This document shows positions 9,085 to 17,226 of a stretch of 64,000 nt of DNA, piece after piece. Origin of the DNA: CAXXOZ01 sp963676435 (GTDB taxonomy: Bacteria; Bacillota; Clostridia; Lachnospirales; Lachnospiraceae). The translations under genes were made by a program, and so were the position numbers. Within the stretch, counting starts at the first letter, position 1. Each line of letters starts with the position of its first letter. The stretch is taken from positions 372,001 through 436,000 of the forward strand of contig CAXXOZ010000006.1 in assembly GCA_963676435.2 (NCBI GenBank), in the 5' to 3' direction. The notes under the pieces are model-generated. The model saw only the letters and a program-made list of their open reading frames with translations, searched no databases and had not been told where the DNA came from.

Positions 9085-9098
9085 ATTATGATCATAAT
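9085..9098. repeat. Perfect 14-bp palindrome
   Basis: ATTATGATCATAAT just after the methyltransferase relic. It could be a protein-binding site or chance in AT-rich DNA; no function assigned. Confidence 0.3.
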
Positions 9099-9188
9099 GA
9101 AGTAAAAATGGATACGAGCTCACTTAGGAAATTTAGTTTTTTAAATGTTGTGTAAATCAAAATTGAATGGAGTAAAAATTAAAAATAG

Positions 9189-9219
9189 CCATAACAGAGA
9201 AATCTGTTGTGGTCTTTTT
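9189..9219 (+). terminator. Intrinsic terminator (CCATAACA-type stem)
   Basis: Stem CCATAACAGA / TCTGTTGTGG (one T-G wobble) with a GAAA loop followed by TCTTTTT. The lower stem is nearly the same as in the terminators at 11091 and 12768. Confidence 0.75.
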
Positions 9220-9232
9220 AAATTGAAATGTC

Positions 9233-9280
9233 TGTACAAATACTCTTTAGAATGATAGAATTAAAGAAAAGTTGTACAAA
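9233..9280 (+). promoter_or_regulatory. AbiE promoter with paired TGTACAAA boxes
   Basis: TGTACAAA occurs at 9233-9240 and 9273-9280, exactly 40 bp apart (about four helical turns). The first copy contains a -35-like TGTACA, 17 bp from a -10 TAGAAT (9256-9261). AbiEi-type antitoxins repress their own promoters through repeated sites, so these are candidate operators (inference). Confidence 0.5.
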
Positions 9281-9294
9281 AAGTAGGTGAGAAT

Positions 9295-9888
9295 ATGAAA
9301 AATGCAATTTTGGATTATGCAAAAGAAAATAATGGTGTAGTTCACACAAGCGATTTAGATAAAATAGGTGTAAGAAGAGAAGAATTAAAAAAGCTTACAG
9401 ATGAGGGGAAATTAGTCAAAGTTAAAAGGGGCGTTTATTCCCTTCCTGGTGAAATCGTTGATGAGTATTTTTTGATTCAGAAAAAAACAAGATATGGGAT
9501 TTATTCCTTTGGTACTGCTTTGTACTTTTGGGATTTATCAGATCGAATTCCTAATATAATTTCTATGAGTGTGCCTCAAGGATATAATGTGAATCATATA
9601 AAAAAAGAGTATCCTAAAATGAGATTTCATTATGTTGCCCCTCAAGTTTTAGAATTGGGAAAAGTAGAAACAATTTCACCTCAAGGAGGAAAAATTGTTT
9701 TATATGATAAAGAGCGAACCATTTGTGATATTGTGAAAAATAGAAATAAAATTGATAAAACAATATTTACAGATGCCCTTAATAGATACTTTAAGAGTAA
9801 AGATAGAAATATCATAAAACTAATAAGTTATGCAAAAGAACTTGGAATTGAAGATGAAGTGGAAAAATATATGGAGGTTATTAGTTAA
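9295..9888 (+). CDS. abiEi: AbiEi-like antitoxin of a type IV toxin-antitoxin / phage abortive-infection system
   Basis: A 197-residue protein with the AbiEi architecture: N-terminal winged helix (NNGVVHTSDLDKIGVRREEL, then the VKRGVYSLPG segment) and a C-terminal domain containing the family signature YDKERTICDIV. In AbiE systems this protein represses the operon and counteracts the nucleotidyltransferase toxin AbiEii without binding it stably. The toxin gene follows with a 1-nt TAATG overlap. The antitoxin frame is intact although the toxin frame is broken, consistent with selection to keep the repressor or with recent decay. Confidence 0.88.
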   Translation: MKNAILDYAKENNGVVHTSDLDKIGVRREELKKLTDEGKLVKVKRGVYSLPGEIVDEYFLIQKKTRYGIYSFGTALYFWDLSDRIPNIISMSVPQGYNVNHIKKEYPKMRFHYVAPQVLELGKVETISPQGGKIVLYDKERTICDIVKNRNKIDKTIFTDALNRYFKSKDRNIIKLISYAKELGIEDEVEKYMEVIS

Positions 9889-10508
9889 TGGGGGAAAGTA
9901 GAAAAAATCCAGAACAATTAAAAGGGGCAATCCGTAATATAGCAAATAAAAAAAATCTTCATGCTCAGGAAGTTTTACAAATATATATGTTTGAAAGAAT
10001 CATAGAAAGGCTAGTAAATTCTCCATATCAAGAGAATTTTATATTGAAAGGTGGATTATTAATTGCATCCATAATTGGAATAGAAGAACGAACAACAATT
10101 GATATGGACACAACAATAAAAGGACTTTCTTTTGAAGAGGAAACTATTGAAAAAATAATAAAGGAAATATTGTCTGTTAATATTGACGATGGAGTAACAT
10201 ATAAATTTTTAGGAATTGATAAAATAAGAGAAGATGATTTCTACGGCGGTTTTAGAGTTCGCCTATCTGCTGAATATGGAAAATTGAAGATTCCAATGAA
10301 AATGGATATAACCACGGGTGACAAAATCACACCAAAAGAAATAGATTTTAAATTTCATCTTATGTTTTAAGAAAAGACAGTTTTAATAAAAGCATATCCT
10401 GTTGAAACGATACTGGCAGAAAAGTTTGAGACGATTATTAGGAGAAGTTTCGGAAATAGCAGGGCAAGAGATTACTATGATTTATATGTTTTGGAGAAAA
10501 ATGAATAA
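9888..10508 (+). pseudogene. abiEii: AbiEii nucleotidyltransferase toxin, nonsense-interrupted and truncated
   Basis: The frame from 9888 encodes 160 residues with the nucleotidyltransferase core (FILKGGLLI, then a TTIDMDTTIKG metal-binding segment) and stops at TAA 10368-10370. Translation beyond that stop continues in the same frame with clear AbiEii sequence (KTVLIKAYPVETILAEKFET, then RARDYYDLYVLEK) to a second stop at 10506-10508. An in-frame nonsense codon, where family members usually have Glu or Asp, therefore interrupts the gene, and the usual C-terminal region of ~100 residues is missing. In intact AbiEii the catalytic GS and DxD-like motifs transfer nucleotides to RNA; this copy is probably inactive. 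Confidence 0.85.
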
Positions 10509-10623
10509 GAAATCAAATAAACGGCACTGAATGTGAATTGGTGCCGATAATTTGAAAGGTGAAAGCAGTTATATGAATGAAATTGAAACAATTATATATT
10601 GTTGAAATTAAACAGGAGGAGAA

Positions 10624-10926
10624 ATGGCTAAAATATTATTAAACTGGACTTGTGATGCAGATTTAATTGAGTGCCCTGATTATGTTGCAAATAACTTGAA
10701 AAAATATCAAATAGAATTTGACAAATGGATAAGTAATCCAGAAAATAAACATGGATATTGGAGCAGAGACTCCGAAGGTGGAATTGCATTATGTTTTAAT
10801 GGTGATGCATTTCTAAATTGGCTTAATGAGAATGTGATTATCAATAATGAAGAAAAAGCCTTTTTCTTAAAAAGAGAATACCAACCATGCAAATCCGAAA
10901 AAAAATTGCCAAAAATTAATTTTTAA
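10624..10926 (+). CDS. Hypothetical 100-residue protein
   Basis: A 100-residue protein with a good AGGAGG ribosome binding site. It has several Trp residues (positions ~8, 35, 46, 65) and ends in a basic Lys-rich tail; no signal peptide or membrane helix. I do not recognise a family. It sits alone between the broken AbiE operon and a DUF4143 ATPase in a mosaic region, so it is probably an accessory cargo gene, possibly an immunity or small defence-associated protein (inference only). Confidence 0.55.
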   Translation: MAKILLNWTCDADLIECPDYVANNLKKYQIEFDKWISNPENKHGYWSRDSEGGIALCFNGDAFLNWLNENVIINNEEKAFFLKREYQPCKSEKKLPKINF

Positions 10927-11168
10927 TATAATAAATATTTTTTTGAGATTTATAAAAACCGTTATCTGCTAGTGTCAAATTGGTGTCAAACAGGTCTCGC
11001 AACGAAAAATCCCCAGCATTTAAAGGCATTCCAGCTCTTTGCCTTACACATTAGACTAATTTCCGTAGCAGAATAAATTAATTAAACTGGCCATAACATA
11101 AAATTATGTTGTGGTCTTTTTTCGATTGAATAAAGCTGACAAATATGTCAAAAATATTCAATAACTAA
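10927..11168. other. Intergenic stretch without a gene
   Basis: Apart from the terminator at 11091 and the first copy of a 17-bp repeat at 11146, I see no coding potential. Part of the 3' side of the orphan 100-aa gene. Confidence 0.5.
11091..11122 (+). terminator. Intrinsic terminator (CCATAACA-type stem)
   Basis: Stem CCATAACATA / TATGTTGTGG with an AAAT loop followed by TCTTTTTT. Same stem family as the terminators at 9189 and 12768. Confidence 0.75.
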
Positions 11169-11238
11169 TTGACTTAATTTTTAAAGAAGTATATAATTTG
11201 ATTGAATTAAAGTGGCATTTGTGTCAAAAATATTCAAT
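11146..11238. repeat. 17-bp direct repeat bracketing a promoter
   Basis: TGTCAAAAATATTCAAT is found at 11146-11162 and again at 11222-11238, 76 bp apart, on either side of the promoter for the downstream ATPase. Candidate operator pair. Confidence 0.55.
11169..11197 (+). promoter_or_regulatory. Sigma-A promoter of the DUF4143 ATPase gene
   Basis: TTGACT, 17-bp spacer, TATAAT, close to consensus. It lies between the two copies of the 17-bp direct repeat. Confidence 0.7.
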
Positions 11239-11252
11239 GAGGGGGGTTTTGA

Positions 11253-12506
11253 ATGTATATAAAAAGAGATAAATATCTAAATGATTTAATAATTAGAATG
11301 AATAATGGATTGATAAAGATTGTAACGGGTATTAGAAGATGCGGAAAATCGTACCTGCTCTTTAATATTTTTAGAAACTATCTGATTGAGAAGGGAATAT
11401 CAGATTCACATATAATAACAATTGAGTTGGATCAAAGAAAAGATAAGAAATATAGAGATCCAGATATAATTTTAGATTATATTGAGTCTTGCATTATAGA
11501 TGGAGAAAAGTATTTCATTCTTTTAGATGAAGTACAGTTGTTAGACGAATTTGAGGAAGTGTTGAATTCGTTGCTACATATAAAGAATATAGATATATAT
11601 GTGACAGGAAGTAATTCTAAATTCTTATCAAAAGATGTTATTACTGAGTTTCGCGGCAGAGGTGATGAAATTCATATTTATCCATTGAACTTTAAGGAAT
11701 TCATGCAGTGCTTTGAGGGAGATATTTATAATGGTTGGGCAGAATATGTTACATATGGAGGGTTACCACTTACCACAACAATGAAGACAGAAGCTCAAAA
11801 AATAAATTATTTGACAAAACTATTTGAAGAGACGTATTTAAAAGATATTATTGAACGTCATCATATAGAAAAACCTCAGGAATTGGATGACTTAGTTAAT
11901 GTGTTGGCATCAGCAATTGGTTCTCTTACAAATGTACCAAAGATTGAAGCAACTTTTAAAAGCGTAATCAAATCAAATATTAGTGGAAATACCATCAGAC
12001 AATATATAGAACATTTGGAAGATGCATTTGTTATAAATAAAGCAAATCGCTACAATGTTAAAGGAAGAAAATATATTGGAACACCTCTCAAATATTATTT
12101 TGAAGATGTGGGTCTTAGAAACGCCAGGTTAGGGTTCAGACAAATTGAGGAAACTCACATCATGGAAAATATAATTTATAATGAGCTGCGAAGTAGAGGG
12201 TATTCTGTGGATGTTGGACTTGTAGAAAAAAGAGGCATTAACAAAGAAGGAAAAACGATAAGAAAACAGTTAGAGATTGATTTTATAGCAAACCAAGGAA
12301 GTAAGCGTTATTACATCCAATCTGCATTTAGTATACCTACAGAAGAAAAGCGAATTCAGGAAAAAGCATCACTTGTTAATATAAATGACTCTTTTAAAAA
12401 GATTATTATTGTAAAAGATGTTGTAAATGTTACAAGAGATGACGATGGAATTACAACTATGAGTATTTATGACTTCCTTTTGAATGAGAATAGTTTGGAA
12501 ATGTAG
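11253..12506 (+). CDS. ATP-binding protein, AAA_14/DUF4143 family
   Basis: A 417-residue protein with an N-terminal AAA P-loop (VTGIRRCGKSYLLF, residues ~24-37), Walker B (YFILLDEVQLL, ~88-98), a GSNSKFLS sensor segment and a C-terminal DUF4143-type region ending with a nuclease-like motif area (QLEIDFIA). These proteins are common, patchily distributed accessory genes in gut and anaerobic bacteria; their role is unknown, with defence or transposon-related functions suggested. Strong GAGGGGGG ribosome binding site. Standalone gene with its own promoter. Confidence 0.88.
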   Translation: MYIKRDKYLNDLIIRMNNGLIKIVTGIRRCGKSYLLFNIFRNYLIEKGISDSHIITIELDQRKDKKYRDPDIILDYIESCIIDGEKYFILLDEVQLLDEFEEVLNSLLHIKNIDIYVTGSNSKFLSKDVITEFRGRGDEIHIYPLNFKEFMQCFEGDIYNGWAEYVTYGGLPLTTTMKTEAQKINYLTKLFEETYLKDIIERHHIEKPQELDDLVNVLASAIGSLTNVPKIEATFKSVIKSNISGNTIRQYIEHLEDAFVINKANRYNVKGRKYIGTPLKYYFEDVGLRNARLGFRQIEETHIMENIIYNELRSRGYSVDVGLVEKRGINKEGKTIRKQLEIDFIANQGSKRYYIQSAFSIPTEEKRIQEKASLVNINDSFKKIIIVKDVVNVTRDDDGITTMSIYDFLLNENSLEM

Positions 12507-12523
12507 AATTTAATCTGGTGTAA

Positions 12524-12637
12524 AAATGGTGTTTTAATTATGAGTCGGGTGATTATGAATATATAGAAAAAGATGGATACAGTATAACTCGAGGAGAATA
12601 TGTTTATAATTGGGATGACAGTGAATACATTGTTTGA
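12524..12637 (+). pseudogene. Short gene relic
   Basis: A 37-codon open stretch without a start reads NYESGDYEYIEKDGYSITRG and on to a stop at 12635. The composition looks protein-like rather than random, suggesting the 3' end of a lost gene. No family recognised. The rest of 12638-12767 holds nothing I can identify. Confidence 0.25.
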
Positions 12638-12767
12638 AGCGAAAGACTAAAAAAAGTTGTCAAAAAAAAACAAAATTTAACCGCCAAAAAAATAAAAAAC
12701 GAAGTTATATTGAATATGGAAATATCCTGGTCTGTATTTGCTATCTTTAAAGACTTTAACTATTATT

Positions 12768-12794
12768 AAAACCACAACTTTTTGTTGTGGTTTT
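12768..12794. terminator. Terminator hairpin
   Basis: AAAACCACAAC / GTTGTGGTTTT with a TTTTT loop, flanked by A and T tracts. It can terminate in both directions, including the minus-strand regulator ending at 12804. Confidence 0.75.
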
Positions 12795-12803
12795 GTTTTT
12801 GTA

Positions 12804-14057
12804 TCACTCAGTTAAATCACCATTTATTTTTAAGATATAAAAGTTACAGAATAATGTGTTTAGCAATTGATGATCTTCAAAATCTATTGAAAAAAGTTCC
12901 TGAATTCTATTTATTCTGTAAACCATTGTGTTTTTGTGAACATGCAATTCTTCGGAAGCTGATTTTGTATTGAGCATGCATAAAACATATTTTTCTAAAG
13001 TTGAATAATAATTTGTTCCTTTTTTTCTATCATAATCAATAATTTCTTTTATAATAGGATGAATCATCACGGAAGCAGGAAAAGAATTTGCCAAAGTATA
13101 AAAATATTGCGCAGGCATATAATCACTAAAGGTAAAGAAATTCTTCTGTGGGTTTAACTTGATGCCAGTATTTAAGGTTAATAAAGCCTGTTGGTAATAA
13201 TATTTTACCAAATCTAAATTTTCAAACTCAGAAGAAATACTGGTATACAAATCATATTTTTTTACTATTCTAAATGATTTTCCATACTCATCCTTGTCGA
13301 TAAGTTTTTTATATCCATGTTCATCCAAACCACTTACAATATTTATTATCATATTATCGTGATGGATTGAAAGTATATTTTGGTTTGATGTCATAATCTC
13401 ATTTGAGATTATTGAATAAAAAGAATCAACATAGATGTCTTCTTTATATTTTGATACCGTCAAAGCATATTTTTTAGGATATTTAGTTTTAAACTTATCC
13501 ATTTGAGGGGAAGTGAAAAGATAATCATTATCTGTTCCTGTAATTATGTCAGAAAAAAGCTGTAAAGTTTTTTCATTTGAAAGATGGGTTTTCTTTTCTT
13601 GAACTTTTAATATTGCTGTAAGAGAAGTATTGAAAAGTTCAATAATTTCTTTCTCATCATCAGTAAGTTCACTTTTTCCTATTACAATTGCAGAGTGTCC
13701 TAAGACTTTCTTTTGATATGTAATAACAGAAATTAACTGGTGTTTTTTTATTTGATGACCATCATTTATAAGTATAGGATATTTTCTATCTTCTGGATGG
13801 CTAAAATATTTTTTATAAAAGTCCATAAAATGAATGCTAGCGCCACTTCCATTTTCTATCAAAAAATCCCAGTCTGGATCACCAGTTTTTTCTCTAGGTG
13901 CAAGTGAAATTGGTGTTGCTATTTCATCAGTAACTAAAATTGGGTACTTTAAAAGTTCGTAAGCTGATTCTACTAAAGTATCTATCCTACAGCTAACAAT
14001 CGCATTAAAAAACATACGATAAGCTTCTTCGATAACTGTGAAATTTTCGTTTTGCAT
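12804..14057 (-). CDS. PucR/CdaR-family transcriptional regulator
   Basis: A 417-residue regulator with the PucR C-terminal helix-turn-helix (ELHVHKNTMVYRINRIQE). The upstream half is a degenerate sensor region. The start is set at ATG 14057, which follows AGAGAGG; the longer frame to 14096 lacks a ribosome binding site. Divergent from the TauE-type exporter, MBL-fold and homocysteine methyltransferase genes beginning at 14195, so it likely controls them. Same family as, but only distantly similar to, the regulator at 42-1604. Confidence 0.85.
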   Translation of the reverse strand: MQNENFTVIEEAYRMFFNAIVSCRIDTLVESAYELLKYPILVTDEIATPISLAPREKTGDPDWDFLIENGSGASIHFMDFYKKYFSHPEDRKYPILINDGHQIKKHQLISVITYQKKVLGHSAIVIGKSELTDDEKEIIELFNTSLTAILKVQEKKTHLSNEKTLQLFSDIITGTDNDYLFTSPQMDKFKTKYPKKYALTVSKYKEDIYVDSFYSIISNEIMTSNQNILSIHHDNMIINIVSGLDEHGYKKLIDKDEYGKSFRIVKKYDLYTSISSEFENLDLVKYYYQQALLTLNTGIKLNPQKNFFTFSDYMPAQYFYTLANSFPASVMIHPIIKEIIDYDRKKGTNYYSTLEKYVLCMLNTKSASEELHVHKNTMVYRINRIQELFSIDFEDHQLLNTLFCNFYILKINGDLTE

Positions 14058-14194
14058 ATCATAATCCTCTCTATAAAAATAATAACTTCGCTTCAAAGTA
14101 TATCAGTGCTTTAAATATAAAACAAGAGTAAGTATATAAATTTTTTTATAATGATGATAAAATAGTTCTATTACATTTTTAAGGAGTGCTTTAA

Positions 14195-14950
14195 ATGGAT
14201 TTATTAAGCTTATTAGATATGACACAGGTGCAATTTATCTTTATTATAGTGGTTGCTTTTTTAGTCGGTTTTTCCAAAACAGGTATTAGAGGAGCTGCCA
14301 TGTTAGCTATACCTACAGTTGCAGCTATATTTGGAGGTAAAGAGTCCACAGGTATTTTGCTTCCTATGTTAATAGTAGCAGATATTTTTGCTATTACTAT
14401 GTATAGAAGAAGTGCAGACTGGAAAAAAATATTAAAAGTAATACCGTTTTCACTTATAGGTCTTTTAATAGGTGTTTTAACTGGAAATATAATTAATGAT
14501 AACCAATTTAAAGTATTAATTGGTTTAGTAGTTTTAGTGTGTTTGATATTGTTGATATATATGGAAAAAAAGGGTGAAAATATAAAGCTGCCAAATAAAA
14601 TATGGTTTTACCTGATAATTGGAATTTTATGTGGATTTGCTTCAATGGTTGGAAATGCAGCTGCACCAATTTTCACGGTTTATTTATTGGCCCTAGGTTT
14701 AAGAAAAAATGAGTTTATAGGTACTTCAGCTTGGTTCTTTTTTATTCTTAATATTACAAAAGTTCCTTTGCAAGTTTTTTTCTGGGAAAATATAAATTTA
14801 GATAATCTATTTCTTTTGATTTTTATGTTTATACCAATAGCTGTTGGAGCTTTTTCAGGCTACTACCTAGTTAAAAGGATTGAGGAAAAGTCTTTTAGGT
14901 ATATAGCAATTATTATGACAGCAATAGCCTCATTAAGACTATTTTTCTAA
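14195..14950 (+). CDS. TauE/SafE-family membrane exporter
   Basis: A 251-residue integral membrane protein with about eight hydrophobic helices and the two-half TauE/SafE arrangement; each half begins with a small-residue motif (VGFSKTGIRGAAML; CGFASMVGNAAAPIF). Family members export sulfite, sulfoacetate or other small organic anions. Ribosome binding site AAGGAG. First gene of a probable operon with the MBL-fold and methyltransferase genes, which points to export of a sulfur-containing or C1-related product (inference). Confidence 0.85.
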   Translation: MDLLSLLDMTQVQFIFIIVVAFLVGFSKTGIRGAAMLAIPTVAAIFGGKESTGILLPMLIVADIFAITMYRRSADWKKILKVIPFSLIGLLIGVLTGNIINDNQFKVLIGLVVLVCLILLIYMEKKGENIKLPNKIWFYLIIGILCGFASMVGNAAAPIFTVYLLALGLRKNEFIGTSAWFFFILNITKVPLQVFFWENINLDNLFLLIFMFIPIAVGAFSGYYLVKRIEEKSFRYIAIIMTAIASLRLFF

Positions 14951-15008
14951 TTTGCAGTTATTGACATATGACAATAATTGTGTGAAAATGTATTAAGCGA
15001 GGTGAAGT

Positions 15009-15833
15009 ATGAAAATAACAGTACTAATTGAAAACACATCTATAAATGACGACTTATTATTTGAACATGGTTTAAGTCTATACATTGAAACAGGTATTCA
15101 TAAAATATTATTTGATACAGGTAAGTCAAATAGATTTTTGAAAAATTCAAAATATCTTGGCATAGATTTGAAAAAAATAGATATTGGATTTTTATCACAT
15201 GGACATTATGATCATGGTGGGGGATTGAAAGATTTTTTTAAAAAGAATTCACAGGCAAAAATATATATAAATGAAAAAGCCTTTAACTCATATTATGCTA
15301 AACGAGATAATGGCGAAATGGAGTACATAGGTATAGATGAAAAATTAAAATCAATTGATAGGTTTATTAGGATTTCAGGAGATTTAAAAATAAGTGAAGA
15401 ATTAGAAATACTTTCAAATGTTCAAATAAAGAATTTATTTCCAGAAAGCAATAACACTCTATATGAAAATATTGATGGAGAATACATAAACGATAGTTTT
15501 TCTCATGAGCAAAATCTTATAATAAGAGAAAATGGTAAAGTCACCTTATTAACAGGGTGTGCTCATAAAGGTATAGTAAATATCTTAGAAAGCTATAAAA
15601 ATAAATACAATTCTTATCCAGACTATATTATAGGAGGGTTTCATTTGTATAAATATTGTTTAAGTCCCGATGATAAAAATGCTGATGTAATAAAAACGGC
15701 AGATTTTTTAAAGGCAACAAATTCGAAATTTTATACATTCCATTGTACGGGAGTGGAGTCATATAAATGTTTGCAATCAATTATGGGAAATTCAATAGAA
15801 TATCTTGCTACAGGGGACTCTTTAATATTATAA
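15009..15833 (+). CDS. MBL-fold metallo-hydrolase (dihydropterin-related subfamily)
   Basis: A 274-residue metallo-beta-lactamase-fold protein. Metal motif SHGHYDHGGG (~residues 63-72, HxHxDH), a second His in TGCAHKGIVNIL, and the C-terminal GGFHLY and FHCTG segments typical of the archaeal-type ribofuranosylaminobenzene phosphate synthase-like (MJ0888/TM0207) branch. Cytoplasmic. Its substrate in bacteria is usually unknown. Adjacent to a homocysteine S-methyltransferase, so a pterin or one-carbon connection is possible (inference). Confidence 0.8.
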   Translation: MKITVLIENTSINDDLLFEHGLSLYIETGIHKILFDTGKSNRFLKNSKYLGIDLKKIDIGFLSHGHYDHGGGLKDFFKKNSQAKIYINEKAFNSYYAKRDNGEMEYIGIDEKLKSIDRFIRISGDLKISEELEILSNVQIKNLFPESNNTLYENIDGEYINDSFSHEQNLIIRENGKVTLLTGCAHKGIVNILESYKNKYNSYPDYIIGGFHLYKYCLSPDDKNADVIKTADFLKATNSKFYTFHCTGVESYKCLQSIMGNSIEYLATGDSLIL

Positions 15834-15869
15834 TAGAGTTGTATATAATAAATAAGATAAGGTTGTGAT

Positions 15870-17222
15870 ATGATGGAAAAATTTATTTTTTGTACTGGTG
15901 CTATGGGAACAATGCTTCAGGAAAAAGGTCTTACACCAGGCGAGCTTTTAGAAACTTGGAATGTATTAAAGCCAGAGGTGATAACAGATATTCACTATGA
16001 ATATATTCAAGCAGGCAGTGAAATTATTGAAACTAATACTTTTGGTGCAAATATTTTAAAATACCCAGAAGGTTCAAAAATTTCACTTGAAGATGTTATA
16101 AAATATGGAGTTAATAATGCAAAAGAAGCTAGAGATAAATCAGAAAAAACTGGTATAAAAATTGCTTTAGATATAGGCCCAACTGGTAAACTATTAGAGC
16201 CAATGGGAGATTATAAATTTGAAGATGCTGTAGAAGTATTTGCAAAAACTATTAGGCTTGGTGTCAAGTATGGTGTGGATATGATTTTAATTGAAACCAT
16301 GAATGACCTATACGAAGCAAAAGCTGCAATAATTGCTGCAAAAGAAAACTCTAATCTTCCTATTTGGATAACTTGTGTTTTCAATGAAAATGCAAAAATG
16401 TTAACAGGATCAGACCCATTAGCAATGATTACAATGTTTGAAGCTCTACAAGTAGAGGCGTTAGGGTTAAACTGTTCACTTTCTCCTGAAAAAATGATTA
16501 AAACAGTTGAAGAGCTTAAAAGACATGCAAAATTACCAATTATTGTTAACCCGAATGCGGGATTACCTAAGACAAAAGATGGAGTAACCTACTTTGAAAG
16601 TACACCAGAAGATTTTGCAAAAGGAATGGAACAAATTGCAAAAATAGGTGTTGATATATTAGGTGGTTGTTGTGGAACAACACCGAAGCATATAGCATCT
16701 ATGATAGAAAAAGTTAAAAATTTAAAACCTCAAAAAAGTAAAATAGGACATAAACATTATATTTCATGCTATAAAGAAGCTTTAGAATTAGAAGAAGAAA
16801 TTGAAATAGATAGAACAATAGACATGATAAATAATGAATCTTTAAGGGAAGACATTCTTTCAGGAGATTTTGATTCTATAATGGATGAAGTTTATGATAT
16901 TTTAGGAAGTGCAGATGTTATGGAATTGTGCTTTACCTTTCCAGGTAAAGGAAACTGTGAAAAAGAAAAAGAAGTGTATGAATCAGTGATAAACATACTT
17001 CAAGGGACAGTTGCAATACCAATTATGTTTAAAACAGAGCATCCTGAAATATTAGAGTTTGTACTTAGAAATTATAATGGAAAAGCCTTTGTTAATATGA
17101 CTTTTGGACTAGCAAACAGATTAGAAGAATCTATAGAAATTATTAAAAAGTATGGAGCACTTATTGACTTTAAGGGTATAGAAGATGCTAAGCTAATTAA
17201 TCAAATAAAAGAAATTATGTAG
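15870..17222 (+). CDS. Homocysteine S-methyltransferase family protein with a C-terminal extension
   Basis: A 450-residue protein. Residues 1-~290 form the Zn-dependent homocysteine S-methyltransferase barrel seen in MetH/BhmT: TGAMGTMLQEKG near the N terminus, the zinc Cys in GLNCSLSP and the paired Cys in GGCCGTTPKHI. Residues ~300-450 are an extra domain without the B12-binding DxHxxG motif, so this is not a full MetH. Start ambiguous by one codon (ATGATG). It ends 4 nt from the convergent oxidoreductase gene. It could transfer methyl groups from S-methylmethionine or a corrinoid partner (inference). Confidence 0.82.
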   Translation: MMEKFIFCTGAMGTMLQEKGLTPGELLETWNVLKPEVITDIHYEYIQAGSEIIETNTFGANILKYPEGSKISLEDVIKYGVNNAKEARDKSEKTGIKIALDIGPTGKLLEPMGDYKFEDAVEVFAKTIRLGVKYGVDMILIETMNDLYEAKAAIIAAKENSNLPIWITCVFNENAKMLTGSDPLAMITMFEALQVEALGLNCSLSPEKMIKTVEELKRHAKLPIIVNPNAGLPKTKDGVTYFESTPEDFAKGMEQIAKIGVDILGGCCGTTPKHIASMIEKVKNLKPQKSKIGHKHYISCYKEALELEEEIEIDRTIDMINNESLREDILSGDFDSIMDEVYDILGSADVMELCFTFPGKGNCEKEKEVYESVINILQGTVAIPIMFKTEHPEILEFVLRNYNGKAFVNMTFGLANRLEESIEIIKKYGALIDFKGIEDAKLINQIKEIM

Positions 17223-17226
17223 TAAA

